DNA from: Alicyclobacillus contaminans DSM 17975
GTDB lineage: Bacteria; Bacillota; Bacilli; Alicyclobacillales; Alicyclobacillaceae
NCBI RefSeq assembly: GCF_000429525.1
Contig: NZ_AUCA01000019.1
Span: 1 to 64,000, forward strand
DNA: 64,000 nt
Direction of reading: 5' to 3'
Of the stretch, positions 53,025 to 60,910 are shown one piece after another. Below the pieces are notes generated by a model. It was not told where the DNA came from. It saw only the letters and a list, made by a program, of their open reading frames with translations, and made no database searches. Positions within the stretch are counted from its first letter, which is position 1. Every line of letters begins with the position of its first letter. The translations under genes were made by a program, and so were the position numbers.

Positions 53025-53510
53025 GTGGACAGGTTGTTGGTCGGTTTTGCCTTGGTGACCTTGTCGGCGTACGTCGCGGCATTCTTCCACAGGCCTCAAC
53101 TGGCCGGTGCAGGACTCGCTACGACGGCGGAGCTCTTTGTCCAAGCTTTGCCGTGGTTGGTGGTCTCCACCTTCGCCGCGGGCATTCTCTCGCAAACGTT
53201 CTCTGCCGAATGGATTGCGCAGTGGCTCGGAGAGGACGCCGGACTCGCCGGCGTCTTGGTGGGGGCGCTGCTCGGCATGTTCGGCACCGGGTCGCGCTGG
53301 GCCCTGTATCCTTTGGCCGCGGGGCTGCTGGCGGCGGAGTCCAGCCCCGGTGCGGTGTTCTCCTTTGTCACCACCTGGCAGTTGGTGTCATTGCCCCGGC
53401 TTCCGGCCGAGTTGCCATTCTACGGTGCGGAGTTCACAGTGGTGCGAGCGGTGGTGTCGGTCGGCGTGGCCATTCTCGGCGGCGTGGTGATCAATCGTCT
53501 GCTGCTGTGA
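53025..53510 (+). CDS. Half-length permease-like membrane protein
   Basis: A 161-residue membrane protein with four to five helices. The pattern ALPWLVVSTFAAGILSQTF, LAGVLVGALLGMFGTGS and PLAAGLLAAESSPGAVFSFVTTWQ resembles one half of DUF318/COG0701 permeases. In those proteins two such halves form the pore, so it may act as a dimer. GGGAGGAG precedes the GTG start. It starts 27 nt after the GH18 gene and its 3' end overlaps that of ccmD by 20 nt, converging. Confidence 0.7.
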   Translation: MDRLLVGFALVTLSAYVAAFFHRPQLAGAGLATTAELFVQALPWLVVSTFAAGILSQTFSAEWIAQWLGEDAGLAGVLVGALLGMFGTGSRWALYPLAAGLLAAESSPGAVFSFVTTWQLVSLPRLPAELPFYGAEFTVVRAVVSVGVAILGGVVINRLLL

Positions 53511-53676
53511 ACGACGCGCTCTCGTCGCACTTCTGCACGGATGCCTGTTCCAGTTGCCATTCCCGAAGCGCCCTTTCCACCTGCCGCTGTCGACGCCACA
53601 GCGACATCACGTACAGGCAGGTTCCTCCCCAGACCAGCAGTGTGACGGCCCACAAATATCCAAGTTGATGCGACAT
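53491..53676 (-). CDS. ccmD: CcmD-like single-helix protein
   Basis: A 61-residue protein with one membrane helix (YLWAVTLLVWGGTCLYVMSLW) followed by a basic, charged segment (RRQRQVERALREWQLEQ). This is the CcmD topology: CcmD holds CcmC and the CcmAB exporter together and helps release holo-CcmE. It lies 22 nt after ccmC and ends the operon. A strong GGGGGGGAG precedes the ATG. Sequence conservation in CcmD is weak, so the call rests mainly on position and topology. Confidence 0.75.
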   Translation of the reverse strand: MSHQLGYLWAVTLLVWGGTCLYVMSLWRRQRQVERALREWQLEQASVQKCDESASFTAADD

Positions 53677-53698
53677 GACTCTCCCCCCCTCATTCACC

Positions 53699-54433
53699 TC
53701 AACGTCTCCCGTCCATCGGCGTGCTGGGTGCTGTCCGGTATGCCTCCCCGACAAGCGTCTCGCGTACACCGGCCTGGCCCCGCATGCGCGCCAGCGTTCT
53801 TCGGGTCCACTCCAACCGAACTCGCAGATACAGCAGCAGGACATAGACCAGAAAAAAGACAACGAAGCCAAACATCAATGTGAACGCCATGCTTCCCGGC
53901 ATATGAAAACCGGTGTCATTCACCAGATCCGGGTGAATCGACCGCCACAGTCGAACCGACAGATGAATCAGCGGCACGTCGAGGAACGCCACCACCGTGT
54001 ACACAGCCGTAACCACCGCCCGGCGTCGTCCGTCCTCCATGCTGGCGCGCAACAGCACGCAGCCGATGAACAGAAACCAGAGAATCAGTGTCGTGGTCAA
54101 CCTTGGGTCCCACGTCCACCAGGCATTCCACACCGGTTTGGCCCACAGGGCTCCGGTGACGAGCGTGAGCGCGGTATACACCAGTCCAATTTCAATGGCG
54201 GCCACGAGCACCATGTCGCAGCGCTGCCTGCGGGTCAGCAGATACCCAACGGCCGCGCCGAACGCTACACAGAAGGAGATCAACGCGATCCAGGCGCTGG
54301 CAACGTGAAAGTACATGATGCGGACCAGATCTCCCATTTGCGCCTCTGGCGGCGACCAGATGAGAGCCAAGTACAGATCGATGAGGCCAAGCAACCCGAC
54401 GAGGCACACGCAGCCTTTGCTCACCCAGTTCAT
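53699..54433 (-). CDS. ccmC: Cytochrome c maturation protein CcmC (haem handling, WWD family)
   Basis: A 244-residue, six-helix membrane protein that loads haem onto CcmE. The WWD motif is visible as WNAWWTWDPRLT, with flanking His residues in IMYFHVASAW and IHLSVRLW as haem ligands. The ATG (MNWVSKGC) follows GGAGGTC. It starts 2 nt after ccmB. Unlike ResC/CcsA of Bacilli it is short and sits with CcmA and CcmB. Confidence 0.9.
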   Translation of the reverse strand: MNWVSKGCVCLVGLLGLIDLYLALIWSPPEAQMGDLVRIMYFHVASAWIALISFCVAFGAAVGYLLTRRQRCDMVLVAAIEIGLVYTALTLVTGALWAKPVWNAWWTWDPRLTTTLILWFLFIGCVLLRASMEDGRRRAVVTAVYTVVAFLDVPLIHLSVRLWRSIHPDLVNDTGFHMPGSMAFTLMFGFVVFFLVYVLLLYLRVRLEWTRRTLARMRGQAGVRETLVGEAYRTAPSTPMDGRR

Positions 54434-54435
54434 GA

Positions 54436-55113
54436 TCAGACCTCCATCAACGTCTCGTACAACAGCCAGGGCAGTACGCTGACCATCAGCAGGTATCCAA
54501 TGAGGACCCCCGCCCACGACCAGGGCACGGGGGCACCGCTGAGTGCGCTGGCGGTCAGCCTATCCACCCCCAAAAACAGCGGCAGGGACACAGGAAACAG
54601 CAACATCGGCAACAGGACGTCGCGGAGTGTACTGCCAGCGGTCAACAAGGAAACAAACGTCCCCATTCCAGACAGCCCCAACGTTCCCAAGCCAAGGCTT
54701 GCCGCAAACCACAGCGGACGAACCGGACCTGCACGATTGAACAGGAGGAAAAACATCCCCGTCAGCACCGTGACGGCGCACAGAATAAAAATGAGCGTAC
54801 TGCACCAGCGCGCGTAGTAGATGACGGACAGATCCTGTGGGATGAAGCGGATACCCGTCGCCGCCCCGTACTCCTCGTCTCTCCGGTCCTGACGGAGAAA
54901 ACCAATCGCCGTGGTGAAAAAAATGTTGAGCCAAAGCAGCCCTGCCGTCATCGAATCGGACAGATCTCCGGCACCGTCCACAGCGATGGCGGTGATAAAC
55001 ATCATGAGCGCGCCAAACAAGAGTCCGGTTGCGAGCAAGTGTGGCCGGCGACACTCCAACCGAATGTCATTTATCAAGAGCAATCCAAAGACGCGCCATC
55101 CACTCCCAATCAC
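54436..55113 (-). CDS. ccmB: Haem exporter ABC permease subunit CcmB
   Basis: A 225-residue six-helix permease of the CcmB family. It pairs with CcmA; the complex uses ATP to release haem-loaded CcmE from CcmC. The pattern LLINDIRLECRRPHLLATGLLFGALMMF and the FRQD-like FLRQDRRDEEY is typical. The GTG start overlaps the ccmA stop by 4 nt (GTGA). Confidence 0.87.
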   Translation of the reverse strand: MIGSGWRVFGLLLINDIRLECRRPHLLATGLLFGALMMFITAIAVDGAGDLSDSMTAGLLWLNIFFTTAIGFLRQDRRDEEYGAATGIRFIPQDLSVIYYARWCSTLIFILCAVTVLTGMFFLLFNRAGPVRPLWFAASLGLGTLGLSGMGTFVSLLTAGSTLRDVLLPMLLFPVSLPLFLGVDRLTASALSGAPVPWSWAGVLIGYLLMVSVLPWLLYETLMEV

Positions 55114-55769
55114 GCCACCAACTCCAATAGTTGTCCATTCCGAAGCGTCCAGCGCACATCGACGAAGGCTGTTTGTGTCGCGCCGTGTCCGGTCATCACC
55201 AGGCTTGTCCCGGTTGCCCGAGCGCCGTCCAGCAACTGGGCCATCAATTGAATGCCACCGGTGTCCAACCCTTCGAACGGTTCATCCAGCAAGAGGATCT
55301 GCGGCTGGTGCAGCATCGCCCGCGCCAAGGACAACCGTTGCATCATCCCTTTCGAATATTCGCGGACCCTTCGATCCGCAACATGGAGCAACTCCACCTT
55401 CCGCAGCCACTCACGGGCCGTCTCTCGTCGTTTGGACAGCGACATCCCGTGAAGACCGGCGTACAGCATCAGGTTCTCCATCCCGGTGAGATCACCGTAT
55501 ACCCAGGGCGCCTGTAGAACGACCCCAAAGTGCGCCCGGTCGCGACGCGTGATGGGTCGTCCACACCAGTGAACGCCGCCGCGGGTGGGCTTGACCAGTC
55601 CCGCCATCACCTTGAGCAAGGTCGTCTTGCCGCTCCCGTTCGGCGCCTGCAACCAATACGCCCTGCCGCGTTCGACCCCTACGCTGATTCGGTGCAGCAC
55701 CGGCCTGAAATGGTATTCCTTATCGACGTTATGAAGAGAAAGGAGGTTGTCGCTCCGTGTTGCTGACAA
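55110..55769 (-). CDS. ccmA: Haem exporter ABC ATPase CcmA
   Basis: A 219-residue ABC ATPase. Walker A is QAPNGSGKTTLLK, the Q-loop lies in VVLQAPWVYG, the signature is YSKGMMQRLSLARAML and Walker B is ILLLDEPFEGLD. H-loop His is in VMTGHGATQT. The start is uncertain: TTG at 55769 has GGGGGTGGGG just upstream; an ATG at 55805 is an alternative with a poorer site. Both overlap the 3' end of the orfX gene. Confidence 0.88.
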   Translation of the reverse strand: MSATRSDNLLSLHNVDKEYHFRPVLHRISVGVERGRAYWLQAPNGSGKTTLLKVMAGLVKPTRGGVHWCGRPITRRDRAHFGVVLQAPWVYGDLTGMENLMLYAGLHGMSLSKRRETAREWLRKVELLHVADRRVREYSKGMMQRLSLARAMLHQPQILLLDEPFEGLDTGGIQLMAQLLDGARATGTSLVMTGHGATQTAFVDVRWTLRNGQLLELVA

Positions 55770-56721
55770 TTGCCCCACCCCCGCGCCAGCGGCGCCGTTT
55801 GTCATCCCTAAGCTGCTGAACCCGCTCGAGTTTCGCCAAAATCTCCGCTTTTCGTTGGCTGTACACATGCCCGGTCACATGTCCATCCCGGCGTTGGTAC
55901 TCCAATCGTTCCAACGCGCGCACCAGCGCCACCTCCGCAGACGACCTCCGCCGACTTCCGGGAAACCAGCGAACGCCAGCCACCACGAACCCCAAGATCA
56001 AGGCTGCCCACAGCAAATTTCCCGTCGCCTGCAGAAGATTCTGCCGCTCCGTCAGCGGTTTTCCAATCACGGGGAGTGTACTGGCCGCGGATGTGGTCAG
56101 TTCACCTGCCCCACCCTTCGCCGCGTCGGATGTCGTGGATGGCGCGGCCGGTATCGGCTCTATGGTCACAGGCCACACGGCGCCCGCCGGAATGCCCATT
56201 CGTGTATACACGCGCACCTCCGCTCCGTTCATTTGGGCGGTGCGCGTGGTCGTAAACAGGTCTTCGGCGGCCAGCGCGTATTGCCCAGTGGGCAGGTAGA
56301 GTTCGGCCACATCCACGGGATCGTCGACGTGGAGGTCAATCTGGGCCGTCTGCTTCACGAACGGCACCGTGTACGCAACGGAGATGGTCGCGGTTTGCTT
56401 GGCTGCCGCAGCCATGGCCAGGTCGAGCGTTCCGTCGGCGTCCGGGGCCACCGCCGCATGATTGACAGTGACCGATCCGGCGTCTTTGGGCAGGTGGAGC
56501 ACCACATCGGCCGCAGCAGCACCCGAATTGGTCACGTCCAGCACCTCAACCACCTGCAGCTGCTGATGAACGGGGACCGGCATCAACATCACCTGCTCGC
56601 GGGTCACCTGCACCGGTGCCGACGCGCCAGCCCATGCCGGCACCGGGGCTGCCATCGTGAAGCCAAGCACGGCTGCTGCGCCCAACGCGGTGCGAAACCC
56701 TGTCTTTCCTGCACGGAACAT
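55729..56721 (-). CDS. Unknown membrane-anchored protein within the ccm operon
   Basis: A 330-residue protein. It has a signal peptide (residues 1-32, ending AWAGA), an extracytoplasmic part of about 200 residues with beta-sandwich-like repeats (QVVEVLDVTNSGAAAADVVLHLP, TISVAYTVPF), then one helix (LLWAALILGFVVAGVRWF) and a cytoplasmic tail of about 75 residues. The tail motif EYQRRDGHVTGHVYSQRKAE recalls the GKL-xx-Y-xx-L-xx-EL pattern seen near CcmI/CcmH. No standard Ccm protein matches it. It lies between ccmF and ccmA, overlapping ccmA. It might stand in for CcmH or CcmI, but this is inference. Confidence 0.7.
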   Translation of the reverse strand: MFRAGKTGFRTALGAAAVLGFTMAAPVPAWAGASAPVQVTREQVMLMPVPVHQQLQVVEVLDVTNSGAAAADVVLHLPKDAGSVTVNHAAVAPDADGTLDLAMAAAAKQTATISVAYTVPFVKQTAQIDLHVDDPVDVAELYLPTGQYALAAEDLFTTTRTAQMNGAEVRVYTRMGIPAGAVWPVTIEPIPAAPSTTSDAAKGGAGELTTSAASTLPVIGKPLTERQNLLQATGNLLWAALILGFVVAGVRWFPGSRRRSSAEVALVRALERLEYQRRDGHVTGHVYSQRKAEILAKLERVQQLRDDKRRRWRGGGAIVSNTERQPPFSS

Positions 56722-56732
56722 GGCGTCCCCTC

Positions 56733-58943
56733 CTATTCCGATCCGTATTCCAACAAACCCAGCAAACGATCCGCTTCCACCGGCCCGAACCAGCGGCTCA
56801 ATTCCCGAGCCATGCGTTCGCGCACCTCGACTTGCACGGCTTCCGCATCCACCAACTGGTACCTAAGCTCGCTCTGAAGCGCCTGGTAAGCTGCATTGCC
56901 GAGCTTGCCCGCTTGATGGTCGCTTCGCGCATCCTCCTGTTGCTTGCGAATGCGGAGTACGGGATGCCACGCCGGCAGTTCCGCAGCGCGATGGCGCCGT
57001 TCGGGCCAGAGCGAAACCAGCGTGCCGGCCATGAACAAATATCCCCCCATCCAGATGAACTGCACCAATGGATTCACATGAATATCGAAGACCGCTTCGT
57101 CTCCGTTCAACGTCCCCAGCATGACGACGTACAAATCGGCGAACGGGCGGGAATACAATGCCACCTCCGTGGTGGGGGATTGACCGTTGGCGTAAAACAC
57201 AGCCGCCGGCTGAATCAGCCCAAGCGTCTTGCCCCCCTGCTCCACCACCAGGTTGGCAGACATGCGGCGGTCATCTCCGACGTTGTCCACGGTCATGCCG
57301 ATGAAGCGAAGGCTGAACCCGGCCACGCGGACGGGCGGATCGCCCGCGGCCAATTGTTTCTGTTCACTGACGTGAAACGCACCAGACGCAGCGATGCCCA
57401 TGGCCATGAGCGCAACCGCCAGGTGAACCAGGTATCCCCCCAGCCGGCGGCGCTCCGTGCGCATCCACCGCAGTGCACCTCCGGTTGTGACCCGCGCGGA
57501 TGCACCTTTCACGAGCCGCCCAATCTGCGCGTACTCCAGAAGCACCGACGCAACCACGAAGACGGCGGCAACCAGTGCCGAGGTCCCAAGCACCGGCAGA
57601 CGGCCGGCGGGCATGTACAGTACCAACGCCAGCGCGAGCCCAATCACCACTGCCGCGGCCAACGGATAGCCAACGGCCCGCCGCGCAAGCCGCCAGGTTG
57701 TGTGTCGCCAGGGAAGGAGTGGTCCCATTCCCATTAGAATAAGTACGCAAACGGCCAGGGGTAAAATGACCCCATTGTAGTACCCGTTGTCCACGACCTT
57801 CTCTGCACCGTCAAGCCACCCCGTCAGCAGAGGAAATATCGTTCCGAGCAGCACCCCGGCCGTACAGCCAACCAAGAGCACATTGTTGAATACGAATGCG
57901 CTTTCTCTCGAAACGACGGCCGTCATGGGCGGGCCTCCGCGAAGCACCCGCCAGCGCCAGATGAGAATGGCGCAGGACGCAGCGCCCACCGCCATCAGCA
58001 AGGCGAGAAAATACGCGCCGAGCGCGCTGTTTGTAAACGCATGGATGCTCCAGATGACGCCGCTTCGCGTCAGGTACGTCCCCAACACGGTGAGCCAAAA
58101 CGTCAGAATCACGAGCACGTGGTTCCACCGCGTCAACATGTGTCTTCGTTCCTGCACAATGGCGGAATGCAGGAACGCGGTGGCGGTCAACCACGGCAGG
58201 AGCGCCGCGTTCTCCACTGGATCCCACGCCCAGTAGCCGCCCCACCCCAACTCCTCGTAAGACCAGTGCGCACCGTAGAGGATTCCGATGCTCAGGAACA
58301 GCCAAGAGGCCAGTGTCCAACGGCGCGTGACCACAAGCCACGTCGCATCGGTTTTTCCGAGAATGAGGCTGCTTATGGAATAGGCGAATGGAATGGAAAA
58401 TCCGATAAAGCCAAGATACAGGTTGACCGGATGAATGGTCATTCCGGGGTTCTGGAGCAACGGGTTCAACCCGCTCATCGGTATGGGTTCTGCGGACCGC
58501 GCGAAAGGAGCCACCGCAACGTTTAGAATCACGGCATAAAACAACGTGAGGGCACTGAGGATCCAGGCCACCCACGGCAGCATCCGCTCGCTGTCGTCGT
58601 GCCGGCTCCAGCTGACCATCGCGCCGTAGAGCGTCAGAATCAGCACCCAGAACAGCAGTGATCCGGCATTGCCTCCCCACAGCGCGGCGACTCGGTAAAT
58701 CCACGCTAGACCAGGCCCCGTGTACTCCGCCACGTAAAGGTAGTGATTGTCTTCCAACAACAGCAATTTCAGAAGGCAACCCGCAGCCGTCGCCGCAACG
58801 ACAAACGCGCCCGCCATCAGCCACCGCCCCGCCGTCCGCCAGGCGGCCGAACGCGTGCGGATGGCTTGGGTTTGAACCACCAAACTGGCGCAGACAGTGA
58901 CCAGGAGCAGTCGAATTGCGGCTTGTCCCAACGTGCCTGCCAT
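56733..58943 (-). CDS. ccmF: Cytochrome c haem lyase subunit CcmF, with extended C-terminus
   Basis: A 736-residue polytopic haem lyase. The WWD motif is WGGYWAWDPVENAALLPW, with His-bearing segments MTIHPVNLYLGF and LHSAIVQERRH. It receives haem from CcmE and attaches it to CxxCH cysteines. Family members usually end near 650 residues, but this one has an additional cytoplasmic tail of about 80 residues containing SDHQAGKLGNAAYQALQSEL. That segment resembles the N-terminal part of CcmI. Sits 60 nt after ccmE. System I proteins are rare in Bacilli. Confidence 0.9.
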   Translation of the reverse strand: MAGTLGQAAIRLLLVTVCASLVVQTQAIRTRSAAWRTAGRWLMAGAFVVAATAAGCLLKLLLLEDNHYLYVAEYTGPGLAWIYRVAALWGGNAGSLLFWVLILTLYGAMVSWSRHDDSERMLPWVAWILSALTLFYAVILNVAVAPFARSAEPIPMSGLNPLLQNPGMTIHPVNLYLGFIGFSIPFAYSISSLILGKTDATWLVVTRRWTLASWLFLSIGILYGAHWSYEELGWGGYWAWDPVENAALLPWLTATAFLHSAIVQERRHMLTRWNHVLVILTFWLTVLGTYLTRSGVIWSIHAFTNSALGAYFLALLMAVGAASCAILIWRWRVLRGGPPMTAVVSRESAFVFNNVLLVGCTAGVLLGTIFPLLTGWLDGAEKVVDNGYYNGVILPLAVCVLILMGMGPLLPWRHTTWRLARRAVGYPLAAAVVIGLALALVLYMPAGRLPVLGTSALVAAVFVVASVLLEYAQIGRLVKGASARVTTGGALRWMRTERRRLGGYLVHLAVALMAMGIAASGAFHVSEQKQLAAGDPPVRVAGFSLRFIGMTVDNVGDDRRMSANLVVEQGGKTLGLIQPAAVFYANGQSPTTEVALYSRPFADLYVVMLGTLNGDEAVFDIHVNPLVQFIWMGGYLFMAGTLVSLWPERRHRAAELPAWHPVLRIRKQQEDARSDHQAGKLGNAAYQALQSELRYQLVDAEAVQVEVRERMARELSRWFGPVEADRLLGLLEYGSE

Positions 58944-59003
58944 GGTTGTCGCCCCTCTCTGACTACTCTGAACTCTAAACCCGTCATTCAGGATGGAGCG
59001 CGG

Positions 59004-59414
59004 TTAGCCGTTTGTTCCCGCCGCCGTATACTTGGATGGACACTTGATGAGCAGTTTATCCGCGGTGAACTGACCTGTGGACGTCAATTTTCCGAACGCA
59101 ATCACCGGCCAGTCGTTCGTGAAGCTGTCCGGTTTGTCCCCGTAGTAAGAGACGGCCAATCTCGATTTCCCAGAATCATCTGTGATTTGAAAGGTCAAGC
59201 GGCGAATCCCCGGTTGCCAGCGCACGGTGTTGCCAAGAATGTTCCCGCTGACGGCCGTCTCCTGCCCCAGCGCCGCAGTCCCCCGCGCGTACAATTCCGG
59301 AACGGTGATGTAATAGGTGGATGCCCGCGTGATGGCCGTCTCAATCAGAACGCCTATCACCACCGCCACCAAGATCAACGCCGCAATCAGTTTGCCTCTG
59401 GCCCGAATGACCAA
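59004..59414 (-). CDS. ccmE: Haem chaperone CcmE, CxxxY variant
   Basis: A 136-residue haem chaperone. One N-terminal membrane anchor (LIAALILVAVVIGVLI) is followed by an OB-fold with ETAVSGNILGNTVRW and RLTFQITDDSGKSRLAVSYYG. The haem-binding motif near the end is CPSKY (Cys 125, Tyr 129), not the usual HxxxY. This variant occurs with ccm systems lacking CcmG and CcmH in archaea and Desulfovibrio. The TTG start follows AAGGAG at about 10 nt; the frame is open 10 codons further. First gene of the cassette. Confidence 0.92.
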   Translation of the reverse strand: MVIRARGKLIAALILVAVVIGVLIETAITRASTYYITVPELYARGTAALGQETAVSGNILGNTVRWQPGIRRLTFQITDDSGKSRLAVSYYGDKPDSFTNDWPVIAFGKLTSTGQFTADKLLIKCPSKYTAAGTNG

Positions 59415-59559
59415 CGGACATTCGCTCCTTCCCTGGCATGCCACGTTTCCATCCGCTCACGATGGTCGACAAGCACTTGACGGCGAACCCCTCCACTGAC
59501 TCTCTGTTCAGTATACTATAGCTCTCAGCATTCAAACACGCCCGCCTGCCACCTCGCCC

Positions 59560-59595
59560 AAAAATCGAACGCGAGGCCGCTTCGGCGGCCCCGCG
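59560..59595 (-). terminator. Rho-independent terminator of the GNAT gene at 59720
   Basis: On the minus strand an 11-bp GC-rich stem with one mismatch closes on a TTCG-type tetraloop. GTTCGATTTTT follows. It separates the GNAT gene from the ccm cassette. The rest of 59415-59719 holds nothing else I can name. Confidence 0.7.
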
Positions 59596-59719
59596 AACCG
59601 GAACGAATGATTGACTTCGCCTTCCACGTCATCGCTGCAAAACGAACCCGTGAAGCGATCAATCCGTCGAACTGCAACGATGGTCATCATCGGCCATCGG
59701 ACGGTTCCTTAGGTATCAC

Positions 59720-60220
59720 TCATTCAAGATCTTTTGCAAGCTCAATTTCGTCGCGAATCTCAATCCCATCCTCACTCACCCGCGGTATGGTCGGCTTGAT
59801 TCGCCGGGCTGCATCGATGGCGCCGGAATGCACGGCTGTCATCCGATACCCTCGCCGCTGGTAGAACCGCAGCGCATCTATGTTGTCATTGCTTGTGACC
59901 ATCCACACACGCTGACATCCCGCCGCTCGAGCTTCGGATTCCACCGCCCCGAGCAGTTGCGACCCGATGCCATGTCCACCCAGCGTGGCGTTGATGCTCA
60001 TCAGTTCGCATCCACCCACGCCGTCGAATCGATACGTCGCAGCGCCGACCCGCTCGTCACGCAGCTTTGCCACGAGCGCATGCAAGTCGGTCAAGCGATA
60101 CACATGCCCACGGCTGACCATGATATCGCCGCCCCACTCGCGCTGCCAAAGTTCTTCCAACCATCGTCGATCCGCCTGGTCCTCCGGTGGCCAGATATGA
60201 AGGTCGTTTGCTGAACTCAT
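59720..60220 (-). CDS. GNAT-family N-acetyltransferase
   Basis: A 166-residue acetyltransferase. The acetyl-CoA loop is in GHGIGSQLLGAVESEARAAG, and MVTSNDNIDALRFYQRRGYRMTAVHSGAI follows, the typical GNAT motif B. The substrate is unknown. The GGAGGAGAAGT site precedes the ATG. It is 33 nt downstream of the PaiB-like gene on the same strand; in B. subtilis paiA (GNAT) and paiB also lie together, but the order here is reversed and identity as PaiA is not shown. Confidence 0.87.
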   Translation of the reverse strand: MSSANDLHIWPPEDQADRRWLEELWQREWGGDIMVSRGHVYRLTDLHALVAKLRDERVGAATYRFDGVGGCELMSINATLGGHGIGSQLLGAVESEARAAGCQRVWMVTSNDNIDALRFYQRRGYRMTAVHSGAIDAARRIKPTIPRVSEDGIEIRDEIELAKDLE

Positions 60221-60253
60221 ACATACTTCTCCTCCGTCATGCTTGATGTTTGC

Positions 60254-60868
60254 TCAGGTCCCATCTGTTCGATGCCACTGGTGCTGCATCCAATCCGCCA
60301 CCCGCTGCGCGATTGCATCGCCTGATTCGCGAAGTCGGGCAATCACCCGTTGTTGCACGTCCGGCGACTTGTTTTGACTCAACTTCGCCGCCCCTTCCAT
60401 GTGTGTAATGCGGATGCGAATCCCCACAATCGCCTGCATCATCTTTCGGTAGAAGGGTTCATCAGCTTCGGTGGGCAGTAAAGAATCCGGTTCGTAAAAT
60501 CGGATCGTCTTCTCTAAAATCTCCGCCAGCTCCTGCTGACTGTCCACCACCTGGCAGGTCCCGTAAACGTGGACAGCCACATAGTTCCACGTGGGAACCG
60601 ATGCAGGTGTTTCGTACCATGACGGCGAGATATAAGCATGGGGTCCCTGGAACACAACCAGCGCCGATTGTCCGTGCAACGTCCGCCACTGTGGATTCGC
60701 CTTTGCCAGATGTGCCAGCAGCACCCGCTCCTCTGGGTTGTAAAAAAACGGAATGTGCGTGGCCGCAGGCGTCTCGTTCACCGCGCTGATCAATACGCCA
60801 AAACTGTGGTCATGGATGAACCGCTCGATGGCCGCGTCGTCCATCTGAAACGCACTGGGAATATACAT
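60254..60868 (-). CDS. FMN-binding negative transcriptional regulator, PaiB family
   Basis: A 204-residue protein of the PaiB family, an FMN-binding split-barrel fold. Characteristic stretches are MYIPSAFQMDDAAIERFIHDHSFG, THIPFFYN, LLAHLAKANPQWR, YISPSWYETPASVPTWNYVAVHVYG and KLSQNKSPD. B. subtilis PaiB represses protease and sporulation genes with PaiA, but a direct DNA contact is not established for the family. AGGAG lies 8 nt before the ATG. Confidence 0.9.
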   Translation of the reverse strand: MYIPSAFQMDDAAIERFIHDHSFGVLISAVNETPAATHIPFFYNPEERVLLAHLAKANPQWRTLHGQSALVVFQGPHAYISPSWYETPASVPTWNYVAVHVYGTCQVVDSQQELAEILEKTIRFYEPDSLLPTEADEPFYRKMMQAIVGIRIRITHMEGAAKLSQNKSPDVQQRVIARLRESGDAIAQRVADWMQHQWHRTDGT

Positions 60869-60910
60869 GATGTCAACTCCTATCCGCTGATCCACAACGT
60901 ACTGTATCCG

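Noticed and set aside
53699-59414. Reading CcmC/CcmF as ResC/CcsA of System II
   Set aside because: CcmC sits with CcmA and CcmB, CcmE is present, and CcmF is a separate large protein. No ResB is seen.
59445-59560. Possible sigma-A promoter before ccmE (TATACT with TTTGAA)
   Set aside because: Spacing (16) and -35 match are poor; kept out of the feature list.
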